A DNA stretch of 64,000 bases. It comes from Grammothele lineata (taxonomy: Eukaryota; Basidiomycota; Agaricomycetes; Polyporales; Polyporaceae). Below, piece by piece: positions 1 through 11,718 of the stretch. A program made the translations under genes and the position numbers. The notes under the pieces are model-generated. The model had not been told where the DNA came from, did no database searches, and saw only the letters and a list, made by a program, of their open reading frames with translations. Each line of letters begins with the position of its first letter. Position 1 is the stretch's first letter. Location: contig NDFF03000079.1 of the NCBI GenBank assembly GCA_002150815.3, positions 1 through 64,000 of the forward strand, in the 5' to 3' direction.

Positions 1-896
1 CAGCTGAGCCCTCTCCCCACGAATGTGAAGATGGACCCGAAGGCAACGCGCTTCTCCACTGTGTCACTCGCGGACGGCTTGGTTGTGGCCATCAAGGGTC
101 AGATGGATGTAATAGATGAGGCGTACGAGGCTTGCTACGACGCGACGGACGACCGCAGAGCAGAAAGATTGGACGTGCAGTGTGTATAGTGTTTGGAGAA
201 AGACTCCGCGCGATGTGCTGCAGGGCATCGCTTGAGGATACAAAGAAGATAAGTGGATCTTGACGGACGAGCTGAACACACACCTAACCATGCTGACCCA
301 GGAGCAGCTCAGCGACTACAAGGCACGCTGGGCTCCCTTTCGCAAGCATGGAATCGTGATCGACGACGCGGAGGACATCCTCCGCGATCATGCCGATGCC
401 TCAAACGAGCAGATCCATTGGCAGGCGTGCCGCCGCCTCTCTAAAAGCGCGTTCGAAAAGAGCGAGAAGGGCTGTACATCATTGACGTCTTGTTGCCATT
501 ATGCACCGAAGTAAGTCACTAGCGTGCATTTACAACCGCTCGTTGGGGCGATTCAAATGGGTACTACAGAGGACGACTGGCAGCCCCGGTAGTATAGCGA
601 GAATGTAACTTAGCCGTATGTGTTCGGGCGGGTTCTTGTAGCTGGTGATTTATCTATTATCACGAGCTTCCTGGATGTTGAACACATGTTCAAAGTCACT
701 AGGCTAAAGTGGTACCCATTCGTGCAACAAACGCCGAAATTGGCGGAGGATGAAACTCTGACAAAAAGTAGCTATTATCAGCGCGCTTGGTTTCACGAAT
801 CTTGTTCGTACCACCCATTAACTCCCACTTTCGCTAGTGATCCGGCATATTCACCCAACATAGTCGTAAGGGGCACCGCTTCTGAAGCGCACAGTG
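1..896. repeat. Left arm of a large inverted repeat
   Basis: Position x in this arm is the reverse complement of position 2946-x. Identity holds across all places compared, from the first base to 896 (…cacagtg), where the copies diverge. The arm runs off the window start, so its true length is unknown. Identical reading frames occur at 260-514 (+) and 2432-2686 (-), and again at 64-291 (-) and 2655-2882 (+). The near-perfect identity implies a recent duplication or two insertions of one element in opposite orientation. Confidence 0.95.
1..896 (+). pseudogene. Unrecognised multi-exon coding remnant, left copy (partial)
   Basis: The plus strand shows a chain of protein-like exons that I cannot assign to a family. 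The first, about 4-185, contains ATRFSTVSLADGLVVAI and then DVIDEAYEACYD. The second, about 250-513, begins near KWILTDELNTHL and includes RKHGIVIDDAEDILRDHAD. A third, about 611-896, contains GDLSIITSFLDVEHMFKV. A GTAAGT donor at 513 and an AG near 610 are consistent with an intron, although frame continuity there was not resolved. The copy is cut by the window edge and by the repeat boundary at 896, so it cannot be a complete gene here. It could be cargo of a transposon or a duplicated host gene. Confidence 0.45.
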
Positions 897-1561
897 GGCC
901 TTGCCATGTCGAGGTGTTCTCTCTCCTCATATAGCACGCGATTCTCGAGTTTCCGCTGAAGAACTTCGGCGACGGAAATGCAGGTGCGAGTTATTTGGCT
1001 GCATTGAGCGCGTGTATGTGGGCTTACCGGGATCCTAAGCACCTCTTCCAAAGCCCGCAAAATCGAGCCCGACTAGAGCCCGAGGACACAGATCCCCCAA
1101 TAATGACTTGGGAAACGCGTGCTATATTCGAACTTTTTGAAATGGTGATTACTTGATTGCGTATGCAGGAGGGCGACGATAGCTTGGAATGAGCTAGGCG
1201 AGGTGGGAGATTTGAAAGGTGAGGTACTTCGGACCGCCGCTTGGGCTGTTCTCAGGGATGTTGGTTCTCGCCAAATGGAGTCGACGTGGGCTTCTTCCTT
1301 CCGGACGGCCGGTGTCTATACCTGTTTCTCCCCCCGAATGATTATGTGAAGTTGGTGAAAACAAAGTTCAGGAGTGAATGGCGACGGGTCTTGCGTTGGT
1401 TCGGTGGGTTCGAATATGAACCGTCTCGTATTGTCATCCTCGCCCACGTCCTCTCAATCCCACTCCGTGCAACACGCCCCTAAAATCGCAACGTGAGGTT
1501 GGTGGCACACCTTCTTGAGTATGAGAGAGCGTATCGACGCTGACTGCTCCGCCACGCAGGT

Positions 1562-2049
1562 ATGGCCACCCGCCTAAACGCAATCTGGGTATCCGCTACC
1601 GAGCTCCCAGTGACCTTGGTGACTATCTTCCAATCGAAGATTGCAGCGGTGGTGCGCAAACTTGTAGTCAATGTTGAGGTAAGTAGACATGACGTTTCCG
1701 TAGAGTTCGTACTGATCTCCAGGGGCATTACGTAGGCTGGTCAAAATCGTCTAGAGATCACTACACTGTCCAGCAAAATCGACATCGAGTCACCTCGCCT
1801 CGAAGTCGATGGAAGCACCGATGCGCGCGTTGTCGACATCGGCTGCACCAGCGCCTCCTCGTGGGCACACGGGGAGAACTTCAACACGTGCACTGACCGA
1901 AACCGACAACTCTCTGCGCAGATCAAAACACTGGAGGCGGAACGAGACGTACAGAAAGAACTCGCCAGGCTTCCGTTCCCGCGACACAACACGCGGGATC
2001 CTCCTGGGGTGGAGGGTGTTCATCTCGACTATCTCGATCTGGTTAAGAG
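1562..2049 (+). pseudogene. 5' half of a broken DUF4140/DUF4139 (MuiA-like) gene
   Basis: Exon 1 runs 1562-1678 and exon 2 from 1736; the intron 1679-1735 is GT-AG and phase 0. The encoded start (ATELPVTLVTIFQSKIAAVV) followed by AGQNRLEITTLSSKID fits the N-terminal DUF4140 domain of fungal DUF4139 proteins, whose biochemical role is unknown. A coiled-coil-like stretch (NRQLSAQIKTLEAERD) follows, and the frame ends at 2049 exactly where the inverted-repeat arm begins. The missing coiled-coil and DUF4139 domain resume near 4.1 kb, so about 2.1 kb of foreign DNA splits the gene. The ATG at 1562 is chosen because it directly precedes the domain. Confidence 0.75.
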
Positions 2050-2945
2050 CACTGTGCGCTTCAGAAGCGGTGCCCCTTACGACTATGTTGGGTGAATATG
2101 CCGGATCACTAGCGAAAGTGGGAGTTAATGGGTGGTACGAACAAGATTCGTGAAACCAAGCGCGCTGATAATAGCTACTTTTTGTCAGAGTTTCATCCTC
2201 CGCCAATTTCGGCGTTTGTTGCACGAATGGGTACCACTTTAGCCTAGTGACTTTGAACATGTGTTCAACATCCAGGAAGCTCGTGATAATAGATAAATCA
2301 CCAGCTACAAGAACCCGCCCGAACACATACGGCTAAGTTACATTCTCGCTATACTACCGGGGCTGCCAGTCGTCCTCTGTAGTACCCATTTGAATCGCCC
2401 CAACGAGCGGTTGTAAATGCACGCTAGTGACTTACTTCGGTGCATAATGGCAACAAGACGTCAATGATGTACAGCCCTTCTCGCTCTTTTCGAACGCGCT
2501 TTTAGAGAGGCGGCGGCACGCCTGCCAATGGATCTGCTCGTTTGAGGCATCGGCATGATCGCGGAGGATGTCCTCCGCGTCGTCGATCACGATTCCATGC
2601 TTGCGAAAGGGAGCCCAGCGTGCCTTGTAGTCGCTGAGCTGCTCCTGGGTCAGCATGGTTAGGTGTGTGTTCAGCTCGTCCGTCAAGATCCACTTATCTT
2701 CTTTGTATCCTCAAGCGATGCCCTGCAGCACATCGCGCGGAGTCTTTCTCCAAACACTATACACACTGCACGTCCAATCTTTCTGCTCTGCGGTCGTCCG
2801 TCGCGTCGTAGCAAGCCTCGTACGCCTCATCTATTACATCCATCTGACCCTTGATGGCCACAACCAAGCCGTCCGCGAGTGACACAGTGGAGAAGCGCGT
2901 TGCCTTCGGGTCCATCTTCACATTCGTGGGGAGAGGGCTCAGCTG
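2050..2945. repeat. Right arm of the large inverted repeat
   Basis: This is the reverse complement of 1-896. The left edge (2050, cactgtg…) coincides with the point where the DUF4139 gene frame is interrupted, so this edge is the best estimate of an insertion junction. The right edge at 2945 is only the mirror of the window start; the repeat may extend further right. Confidence 0.95.
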
Positions 2946-3235
2946 TTGCACGACCTTCGTCTGCGTCGCTGGTTCAACGCGATCAGAGGGGAGCACTAGC
3001 TGTCCCGGGGGACGGAGCTTTTGACGATGATGATGTAGACGAGGAGGGAGCGGAGGAAGGCATGGGCATGGCACAGAAAGAGAAGGGCAAAGCTCAACAA
3101 GCGAAACTGTCGAAGTCCGTCGCCCAGCAGCGCGCGACCTGCCCTTAAGCCCGGCTGATCACGCGCAGCGCGGTCGTCTTGCCGCCCGACCAACACTTGT
3201 CTTTCCCTCTTCCATTGTCGTCCGCGTCTCCTCAA
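2050..3235 (-). pseudogene. Unrecognised multi-exon coding remnant, right copy
   Basis: Minus-strand mirror of the exons in the left arm, extended upstream by sequence not visible at the left edge. An AG acceptor precedes the shared exon at about 2944. Further upstream lie a short GGKTTALRVIS-like stretch near 3180 and a region that is acidic (D/E-rich) when read on the plus strand near 3025-3060. No full reading frame could be joined and no family is recognised. Comparing the longer right side with the sequence left of the window would show whether a whole gene was duplicated. Confidence 0.4.
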
Positions 3236-4138
3236 CGTTAGAACGTCGCTCCTATGCTACTCCCTGCGTCTTCACAGACCATCTCGCACGCACTCTCCAT
3301 CTCTTGCCGTTCAACACTAACGTACACTCAACTGTAATGGCACTGGTAAGATCCGGCTACTAAATGTGACATCAACGTGGTCGCTCCCAGGCAGTTAGTA
3401 CGTGCATCAGATGCTAGATGGTCAGAGTGCTTACAGATACACTAGGTGCGCAAGGCTAGAAGTTCACCCTGTTCTGAAGTGCTACATGGACAGTGGGGTC
3501 ACCATTGGGTTAACCCGAGCGCGTGAGTACTCGTTTGTAGAACATGAGGCTTGAAGCATGCTTACGCAGATGTCCAAATGTGCCGGACAGGCGAAGCAGT
3601 GATGACGATACAAGCGTCAGCGGTGGTCTGGCGGCGTAGACGGGCCCGGAGGAAGCGGGCATGGATAAGGAGGCTGGCGGCGGTGGGCGACGGAGAAATT
3701 ACGTGTGTTCTCATTTATGGTGCCGTCGCTGAGCACGCCAGCGCCCTGCTTCCATACCTGTATAAACCAGTAGCTTGAATGCGTCAATACATTGCTCTTC
3801 CCCATTTCTACGATGTGAATATGAGCATACGAATATCTCATATTGTTGGCGAAGAGTACCAGAAATGCTCGATAGTAACCAGCTGGAACAGGTGGATGAT
3901 TTTATCGACTTGAGGTAGGGATAGTCGCGCGTAGCGTAAATCACGACTAATTGCAACGTACGTGCGTAGTGAATCAACATAGTGAAATCGGAAAGTTTTT
4001 GGGTGAATCCCCCCACTCGATTCACTGTGGTTCCTCAACCTTTTCACCCGGCGCCTCTGCCCGATTTTTGGTCGATTTCCCCATATCCCACCGCAGTTTT
4101 CACCGATTTCGACGTAGTGAACTTACGAAACATTTTCA
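2946..4138. other. Remainder of the insertion that splits the DUF4139 gene
   Basis: About 1.2 kb between the right repeat arm and the resumption of the DUF4139 frame. No long or motif-bearing open frame was found. I could not identify terminal repeats or a target-site duplication at the 4.1 kb edge. Confidence 0.5.
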
Positions 4139-5389
4139 CCATGTAGCAGGCGTACAGAGGAGAGTTGCCCGACAGAAGACGGACGCCGCACGTGCCGTAG
4201 TGGACTTAGAAGAGAAGATCGCAAAGCTCGAGCACCGGCTTACAAGTTTCGAACATAGGTCCGCCGTCGTGTCTACGACAATCCTCGCTCGACGCCAGTG
4301 TGAGCTTCAGCTGCGTTTGTCGTACCGTGCGTCTTCTGTTCTCTCTGTGCTCGTTGACTTTGATTAGCTGACTGGAATATTGGACGTCGATGCAGTCGTA
4401 AGCGGCGTCGACTGGCAGCCTTGCTACGACCTTCAGATTCCAGCTTTCAATGAAATGAACGTAGCGAATGCTTCCCTCGTGATCCACGCAAATATCAAGC
4501 AGGAATCCTGGGAAAACTGGTGCGACACAAACCTGACGTTGAGCACTGCGCAGCCACAGGCACTAGGAGGTCTTCCGCCTTTCGCTAACCGGCCAAGGGA
4601 TCCTTCTCCCGAGGATATATCAAGATCTCCTGACTATTCTCCCCCTTCGAATTCTCCTCTACTTCCCATCGTCGGTGGCATGATCCGCCGAATCAAGATC
4701 GGCGACAGCGTAGACGAACTTCCATTGCACCCCGGTGGGGGTCTCTTCGATACTGAAGACGACGATCACCAAGAAGATCCGCCGGATATTCCCGCACAGA
4801 ACGAGACGATTCCTGAACCTCCGGCTTTGTCTCCCCTTAACACGCTTTCTCGTCTGGCCTTTGGAGAGACCCCGGTCATCCCGGCTACGCATACCTCCGA
4901 CGACTCGGCGGACGAGGTGATCATACAGGACTTCTATCGTTATTCGGACATTGGTGGTGCCTTCGTCCCATCTCACTCGACCCCAGCAGACCCCAGACCC
5001 CTCTCTATCAAGTATCGCATCGAACATCCAGTATCTCTCCCTAGCGCACCCTCGCCGCGTCGAGCTGAGATTGTGGCAGACTCAGGCTCAACGCTCACCT
5101 CAAGCGCGTATGCGTCCCACGGAAGTCCGCGCTCGTATTCATGGAAGCCCACGTCAAGAACACAAGCGAGTATCGCCTACCGCGCGGCCCGGTCGGAGTC
5201 TTCGTGAACGGCGAGTACGTCAAGAAGGCTTCGCTCAAGATGCGTATCCGCGCCACTCTATTCTGTTGCGCGGAGTAACATCAACGTTATGAACAGGACG
5301 TTATCCCAGAGGAAACGTTTAGCTGCATAGTCGGCGCTGACCCTGCGCTCCGCACCTCGTACGCGGTGGACAAGCGGACGCTGTACGAA
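4139..5389 (+). pseudogene. 3' half of the broken DUF4139 (MuiA-like) gene
   Basis: The frame resumes with coiled-coil sequence (ARAVVDLEEKIAKLEHRL) to 4326. An intron follows at 4327-4395, then the DUF4139 core (VSGVDWQPCYDL, ESWENWCDTNLTLSTAQPQ). Later pieces also match the family: LSIKYRIEHPVSLPS, then after a frame change near 5080 LNAHLKRVCVPRKSALVF and NTSEYRLPRGPVGVFVNG, then IPEETFSCIVGADPALR to 5389. The frame change fits a 1-nt deletion around 5079-5082. The junction at 5239/5240 reads AAG|ATGCGT where AAG|GTGCGT is expected, with a good acceptor at 5296. The expected C-terminal part was not found after the donor at 5390. With the 2.1-kb split this is a decayed gene. Confidence 0.75.
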
Positions 5390-8300
5390 GTAAGTCGCCA
5401 CGTCTGGCAGCCGACGACGGTGACGAGATTCACGATGATCATGTTCGCGAATGAACCCTGCGCTTGTTGCTGTGGTTTCCTACTACTCATGCCGGCAGTT
5501 ACCTCATTGCTAGATCTGTTGCTGCTGCTTCTTGGTGGCTTCTCGCACGGCCAGCGGCTCACGAAGTTTTCTGTACGCGCTCTCGGATCGCATTAACTGT
5601 TATGTCATACAGATAGGACTACGCGCGACCTATGTACCATATAAATGCGCAATGTCCATCTTGTACTACAATTTTTTGACCCCGCGCGACTTCACTGGCG
5701 TTCGTAGGATCCGGCTCAGGGTGAGGGTATGGGCGCGCGCGGCGCGCGCGACGTTGATGCCATCCTATTGGACCCGGCGACAGCGACGGGCGCCAAATAT
5801 CTAGTCGTCCTCCTAACAGTGCATGTCTGTCATTGTCGTTGTCTCCAGCCGCGTCTCCTCGAAAGCTTCATGATTTTTCTTGGACGTCAACCTCATGAAG
5901 ATGCAGTGGAACTGCGCAGAGACGTACTGGTAAGCCTTACATCTCGGTGGAGGTGAGGAAACTGACCTCAGCTCTGCCGTGCCAGGGGTAACCTGCCTTT
6001 CCCATAGACGTTTCAGAGCACCGGGATGCACCTAAAAAGCACCTCGTGGGGAGATGGTAGACGAATCTGCATGTTTGAGGTGCTACAGGAGGCTTTAGGT
6101 GAGTCATTCGTGGTCTTTGTGGGCGTATGGGGAACGGATTGAGGCGTAGCCAAAGCGTCGCCTTGGTGTTGTGTGGCATGAAGAAGGCGGTAGTGAAGGA
6201 TGTACATACGAGGCTGCAAGGGTGGACTTGTACAGCCTACGTCTTGGCTTGAGTCCATGGGGTACACCGCCAACTCCCCCACAGGCGTCTGCAAGACCGG
6301 CGCGCCAGCCGTTACCGAGCCGATGAGACACCCGGTAGCCGGCTGTCTCCAGCTGGAAACCAGCTGGAGGCGACGGTCACCCAGCCAGCTCATTTTCAGC
6401 TACTTCTCAGCTTTTTTCCAGCTTCGTCCGCCAGCTCGAAAACAGGTCATGGGCGGCACTCGCCTAAACGACTGACTTTGAACCCCTGCCAGCGCATCAT
6501 ATAAACGTCTCACTCAGACTGAACACGGACTTCGCGTCTTTTCTTTGCTCAACGAAGATCCCCTCAAGGGTCTCCTCCCTGGCGGTCGCGCGACTGTTTC
6601 CATCGCATCTTTTCAGCTTCGGTTGGGTCAATGGTGAGTGATTCATTCGTATTGCATGCCTCCCACCCCCCGAATTTGCTTCGCGTCAAGACTGCTCGCC
6701 GACCGCTGTGGCAATCACCAAGTCCGCGCTCGACTGTTTTAAGTTGGCACTACTATAACACTACTATAAGTCCTACATACTGTACCTTGTCCTCGCCTTG
6801 AGTTTATCGCCGCTCCCCGTCGACGCACCCGTATGGAGCCGTATGGCTGTTACCGTCCGGGCGTCGTTGCCGCGAGTTTTGGTGATCGTCGGCTCTCGCC
6901 GCGCCCGACTGCCTCTTCGAGCCCGGGCAGTTGCGCTCTCGCTCCCAATCCTCTGTCCCCGAGTACGTTCGTCTGGCATCTCCGCCCTCTGCACTATCCT
7001 TACTCTTGCTTTACGATCACTGACTTCTGGCATATGTCTTAATGTACGGCATATATACTGTAACGCTACTATCTGTTGACTCATGTATGTACCGTCACCT
7101 ATGTAATGTACGTATGTAGTATGCATAACAATATATTGAAAACGTCTGCACAACTGTAAATGATGCCTGCAATATCAATGTGCGAGAGATTAATATTGGT
7201 CAAGGAACTAGCGAGTGGAAGGCCCGTGTTACGGATCGTTGGTGCCACCGACCCCAGGACGATTTCCAGCCTTTTTTCAGGTGGACTCCCAGCCGTTGGC
7301 CAGCCGAACTGGTATCAGCCTGAGAAACCAGTTCGGACGTCAGCCGATTTTAGCCTTGAAGCAAGATGGGCGCCGGCTGGGATCACCCGAACGCGCGCAG
7401 TCCGTTTCCAGCCTATTATCGGCTGTTCAGAAATTGGCGGTGTAGTTTCTGCCGTGGGTCGTGAACACGTGGCGAAGACGGTTCTGCTTGAGCTCTCCCT
7501 TGACTAAACGCACGCTATGCGAACGGTAACTGATGGAGCATATAGTTTGTCGACCAAGACGAATGGCCCACCCGTGCCCGAGGGGCTGACACCGCGCATT
7601 GCCCTCTGTACGAAGCCTGCAAGACGAGCTCTGTAACGACTTTACGGACTAGAGAAAGCTCACGCACATCGTGAAGGTGAAGACAACGTTAAGAAAGACG
7701 ATCTTTGCCAATCTGCATGCGTTCCAAAGCGAAGATTTTGCCGTCTACAACATCGCTGCTCTCTGGTCGAAGACGTGGCAGACACAGTGGTGTTGAAAGA
7801 AATGACGCCTGACTTGGTAGCTCAGCGTAAGTGCAGGACGATTAGAGATTGCCGCTTTACTTACTGATGGAGAAGTCACGCACAGAGAACCTTGGGATAT
7901 GTATCCGGGGTCGAGTTTTGGGAAAACGATGCTGTTGTAGGCGGTACGGAAGACGGCGGGTACGGAAGGACGCTTGCAAGGCTAGAGACGCGGAGGGTAA
8001 GTCGAACAGATCCCGATGTCGTATGCTTAGTGGAAAGACTTACATTGCTTTAGATCGATGGATAGCACACAGCGCAGTAGAGCTGGAGTACTGGAGAGTA
8101 CGACTGCGTGTATTCCATCGTCATCAGCAGCGTACGATCGACTTCGATTCAGGGAGATCACTCACAAGTAGACCTCATTACACTTTGAGCCCCCAAACAC
8201 CGCATCGTAAGTGTGCGTACATCTGACGAGGGACGCCGCCATCCTACGCTTCCTGGTGGCATCCGTGGCTCAGGCTACGAAGGACGATGCGCCCTCGGGC

Positions 8301-8700
8301 CGAACAAGGGCCGCCACCCGGCGCAGGCTCCGACAAAACAAATGCGTCAAGGACAAGGCGGTCGTAGTTGTCGGTTGTGGCGTCGTCTCTTCAAACGAGT
8401 TACCGCCAGAAAGCGTTTCTGGGCAGCATTTGTTGAAAGTGTCACGTGGCGCATGCGCACAAAGGAGGTGCTGGCGTTTTGGCCATGGAGCGCCCGCTAC
8501 GGCGGTCCTTTTTATCCCTCTATACATAGGCGTCGTTGTGCTGACCCCTGCGTAACATCCCCCAGCTCGCCACCTTCAATCGGAAAATACATTCCCATCT
8601 CTAACAAGACGCGTATCGAAACCAGGTCGGACTTCTCCTATTCGCAACCCGCGACGTGAATATCCTGGCGGTCCGTTCCGTGACGGGTCGATCACCACCG
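5390..8700. other. Gene-poor interval
   Basis: No gene could be supported. Noted items: an alternating C/G tract (about 5728-5750); two stretches dense in CCAGC/GCTGG (about 6330-6440 and 7260-7430); a TATA-like ATATAAA near 6498 with no convincing gene after it; and a short protein-like stretch at about 7677-7795 (KTTLRKTIFANLHAFQSE) ending in a stop, possibly a relic. A TATA-like TTTTTATCC…TATACATA at 8508-8528 may belong to the gene starting at 8701. Confidence 0.4.
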
Positions 8701-10364
8701 ATGGGCGCGTCCACCGCTGCCGTCCCTGCCACCACGCGTCAAGCATCCGGAGCCGGATCTCCGGTGGTCAGAAGTCCTTCGCGGGTCGAATATTCTCTCC
8801 CCTCTTCCCACGACATTTCCGTTTCCAACTGCGTGAAGAGAAGATGGGACGGCCAGAGTGGTGAAGGATGGGACAAGCGTGCCAAGTGGGATGACCGTGG
8901 TACGTCTAGAGCCTGTCCACCACTATCGACTGTGTTACTGACCAGTGATCCTTTTCCCCGAATCGTAATTCCCGGTAATGCAGGATGCGTTGAGCCGCCG
9001 ACGTCGAGTCTCCGCTATTCCGCCCAAACTCTCCAAGGAAGCACGAGTAAGCATTCTCTCCATGTATCTGCGGACGTCGTTCTGATTGTCTTATAGCCTC
9101 TGCGAAGCGCGATGACGCGGCTAGCTTCATCGCAGACATGTATGGTTGGGGCAGTGATGAAGGAGGTATGCGTTCGTCTCCTGGTCATCCCTTTCTCCGT
9201 CTAACTAATGTCGTACTTTGCGAAGACGACATAGGCAGCGACTCCGACTCCGATGACGGCAAGAGCCCCGCGGTGGACGACATGGACGTTTCCAGTGACG
9301 CGGAGGAGCCTCCAGCGAGCGACGTCGAGGACGGTGCCATGGCCGTTGATCCGGATGTACCTGCCATACCACTCTCGCTGCCGGCGCGCTCTCTTCATGC
9401 GTCCCCTCCGGAATCCATCGACTTAGAGATGATCGAAATCGACGACGCCGATGCGGACGATGAAGACGAAGACGAGGTTCCTGTGCAAGAGGGCCATGTC
9501 TTGCGGCGCTCCTTCATCAGGCGGTTTCAGCATCGCCCTTCGCCCCTCTGTCAGAGCTGGTTTCCTGACGCGTTGGACCACTTAGAGGACCAGTGTGTTG
9601 CTACGAGGCGCCGATGCAGGATTAGGAAGATCAGACGTGGACGACGTGTAGATACCCATGATGCTTGCTCAGAGCTCACTTACCAGAGATACCTCGCCCG
9701 GTACGTACGTCTATGGTTTCTGCTTGTAGCAGCGCTCAACCATTACGCGTTTCCTTCCAGACTTGCAACATCTGCCGACGTGGAGTGGGGTCTGAGACAG
9801 AGAGCCAGAGCCGATCTTGTCGCGCGGCGGCCGGCCCTCGAGGACGACGTACCGCCACCCGTGCGTGGTACGCCCCGCGGTATCCCCTTCGACCGCCGTG
9901 CGACCCTCGAACCTCCGCGCTCGAATTACCTCTACTTCTCTACCGATCCTCGGCTCTCCATTCCTGTCTTCGCGCAGACGTTCTTCCATGGCAGCTCGGC
10001 GTCTGCACGACTACTCCCGAGGACCCGCAGATCGACGCTAGACGACGATTTCGAAATGAAGAGCGTCCCGCTCGCGCTTGTCGTCCGACCGTTCCGGGAC
10101 TATGACGAGCGGGACGCGCATGGTGCGGCGATGGATGAAGACGAGGTCGTCGTTGAGATTACCACCGATCCGGAGGCGATGCGCCACTGGAGGGATAACG
10201 ACGTCAGTTTGCTCTTGGATTACCCCATCGCGCCCACTACGGGTGGGATCCTTCGGGAACTAAGGGAGAGCGCAACGATATTCGGAGATGAACCGGACTC
10301 GGAGGAAGACGATGGACGTCCAACGTTCTGGCTTCCCAGCATGGGCTCTCCCCTTCCAGGCTGA
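8701..10364 (+). CDS. Cluster-family protein 1 (469 aa, function unknown)
   Basis: Five exons: 8701-8899, 8984-9046, 9097-9165, 9226-9700 and 9761-10364; intron phases 1,1,1,2. The model is open throughout. The N-terminus is Ser/Pro-rich with a basic pair KRRWD…KRAKWD (about 8835-8893). A very acidic middle follows (DSDSDDGKSPAVDDMD), then RRFQHRPSPL (about 9520), RGTPRG (about 9865), FFHGSSASARLLPRT (about 9982-10026) and the C-terminal ITTDPEAMRHWRDND (about 10157-10201). The same order of motifs recurs in at least eight other genes of the window. Exons 2 and 3 are symmetrical mini-exons of 63 and 69 nt. The acidic middle plus basic pair suggests a nuclear protein; this is inference. No known domain is recognised. 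Confidence 0.75.
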
Positions 10365-11718
10365 ACGCAAGCCTGCCGTTGACGGCCCATCGCCAGCAGT
10401 CCCCGACCCTAGATCTTCCCCGTCTGACCGCCACACGACTGCCCTTAGCCAATAATTCGTCCACATTACGTTTCAAGCACGCGTCTGCCTGCAGAGTTGC
10501 ATTATATTCCCCCTCATTTCTTTCTGATCAGTTATTCCCAGTACTCACTTCTCCCACACTCGTTCGATACCTATGTGCATGTGGGGACCAGCGGTAATGG
10601 ATCCCACTTATCTTCGCTGGCCAGTTCTCATCCAGTTCACTCCTTTATCGTCTGTATTAACACTCTAAAACAGTCGTGCTGTACGATACTCTCATGTATT
10701 AATCTGTACGACCAACATGTTTCCCTTCGAAAAGATGCATATTCCGAGTCTCGAACCCTTGGAGGCTGAACGCCCCGGCGCGTTAGTCTTCGGGCATTGT
10801 GATTGGCTAGCTCTGTCCTCATACGTCATCGATTCGCGCTCAGTACTCAGCAGTCTCCGGCTTTGGTCGCCACCATGCATGCACCTGTGGTCAACGATGA
10901 ACTGTGAGTGCGACCGCGACATCTTAGCGGGTGCTGGCATGTGTGAACTTGAAAGGTATCTCATCCACCCGCAGGCCTGCGGTGCACAATACTTACGCAT
11001 ACACCTGCGCCAGGTGCATTTTCAAGTTCTCAGATTGTTTTCAGGGCTGGCACGATTTCTCAAACTGCTCGAGGCGTCAACCCACTCCGATTGTAGCCTG
11101 CGTAAACGGACGATGAAAGATGAATACTGTATACATTTTGCTGATTACGGCGCAACGTGAATGGAATTTCGAAGAAGGACCGGGATCAATAGTACAAAGG
11201 AACCAGAATAAGGCACCGAACTCGCCTGCGGCACGCCACCATTGTCTCGACCAGACCAGTTATTCTTGAAATCTGGTGCAGTGACAGTAACGACAGAACA
11301 GAGACAAGTTTCACTCCTGATTTCTCAAAGATGAATGCTGGAGGTGAGGCACATCGCTGTATTACTCGCCCATGAGGAGAGGTCATAGTCGACACCCCCT
11401 TCAGTGACCTAACATCTAATGGCGTCAATTAAAAATGATTCCATGCGCGGAGCGCAACGTTACAGCTTGACTACCATTGTCCTTGAGCGGAACGGCCCGC
11501 GTTTGTCGGTCAGTGGCGCAGCACGCGGTGTGCGCGGGGAATCGAGGCAGCCGCAGAGAGGCGCTCATCACCACCTCGTCTGCGACCACCTCATTGCAGT
11601 ATCTTCCGATCTCATTTACTTCGTCTTTTCAGTCCCTCGTACTATCGACGTACCACATCTGGGAACCAGTTTTTCAAGCAACGCTTCGTGGCACTTTGCT
11701 AGAGATACCCTTCTAACA
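10365..11718. other. Intergenic, no supported gene
   Basis: An open frame of 147 codons exists at 10717-11160 (+), but it shows no splice structure, motif or compositional sign of coding. The last 250 bases presumably hold the promoter of the next gene. Confidence 0.4.

Noticed and set aside
10730..10800. tRNA-like T-arm sequence (GGTTCGAGACTC on the minus strand)
   Set aside because: No matching acceptor, D or anticodon stems could be paired.
10717..11160. 147-codon plus-strand frame
   Set aside because: No introns, motifs or compositional bias; likely a chance open frame.
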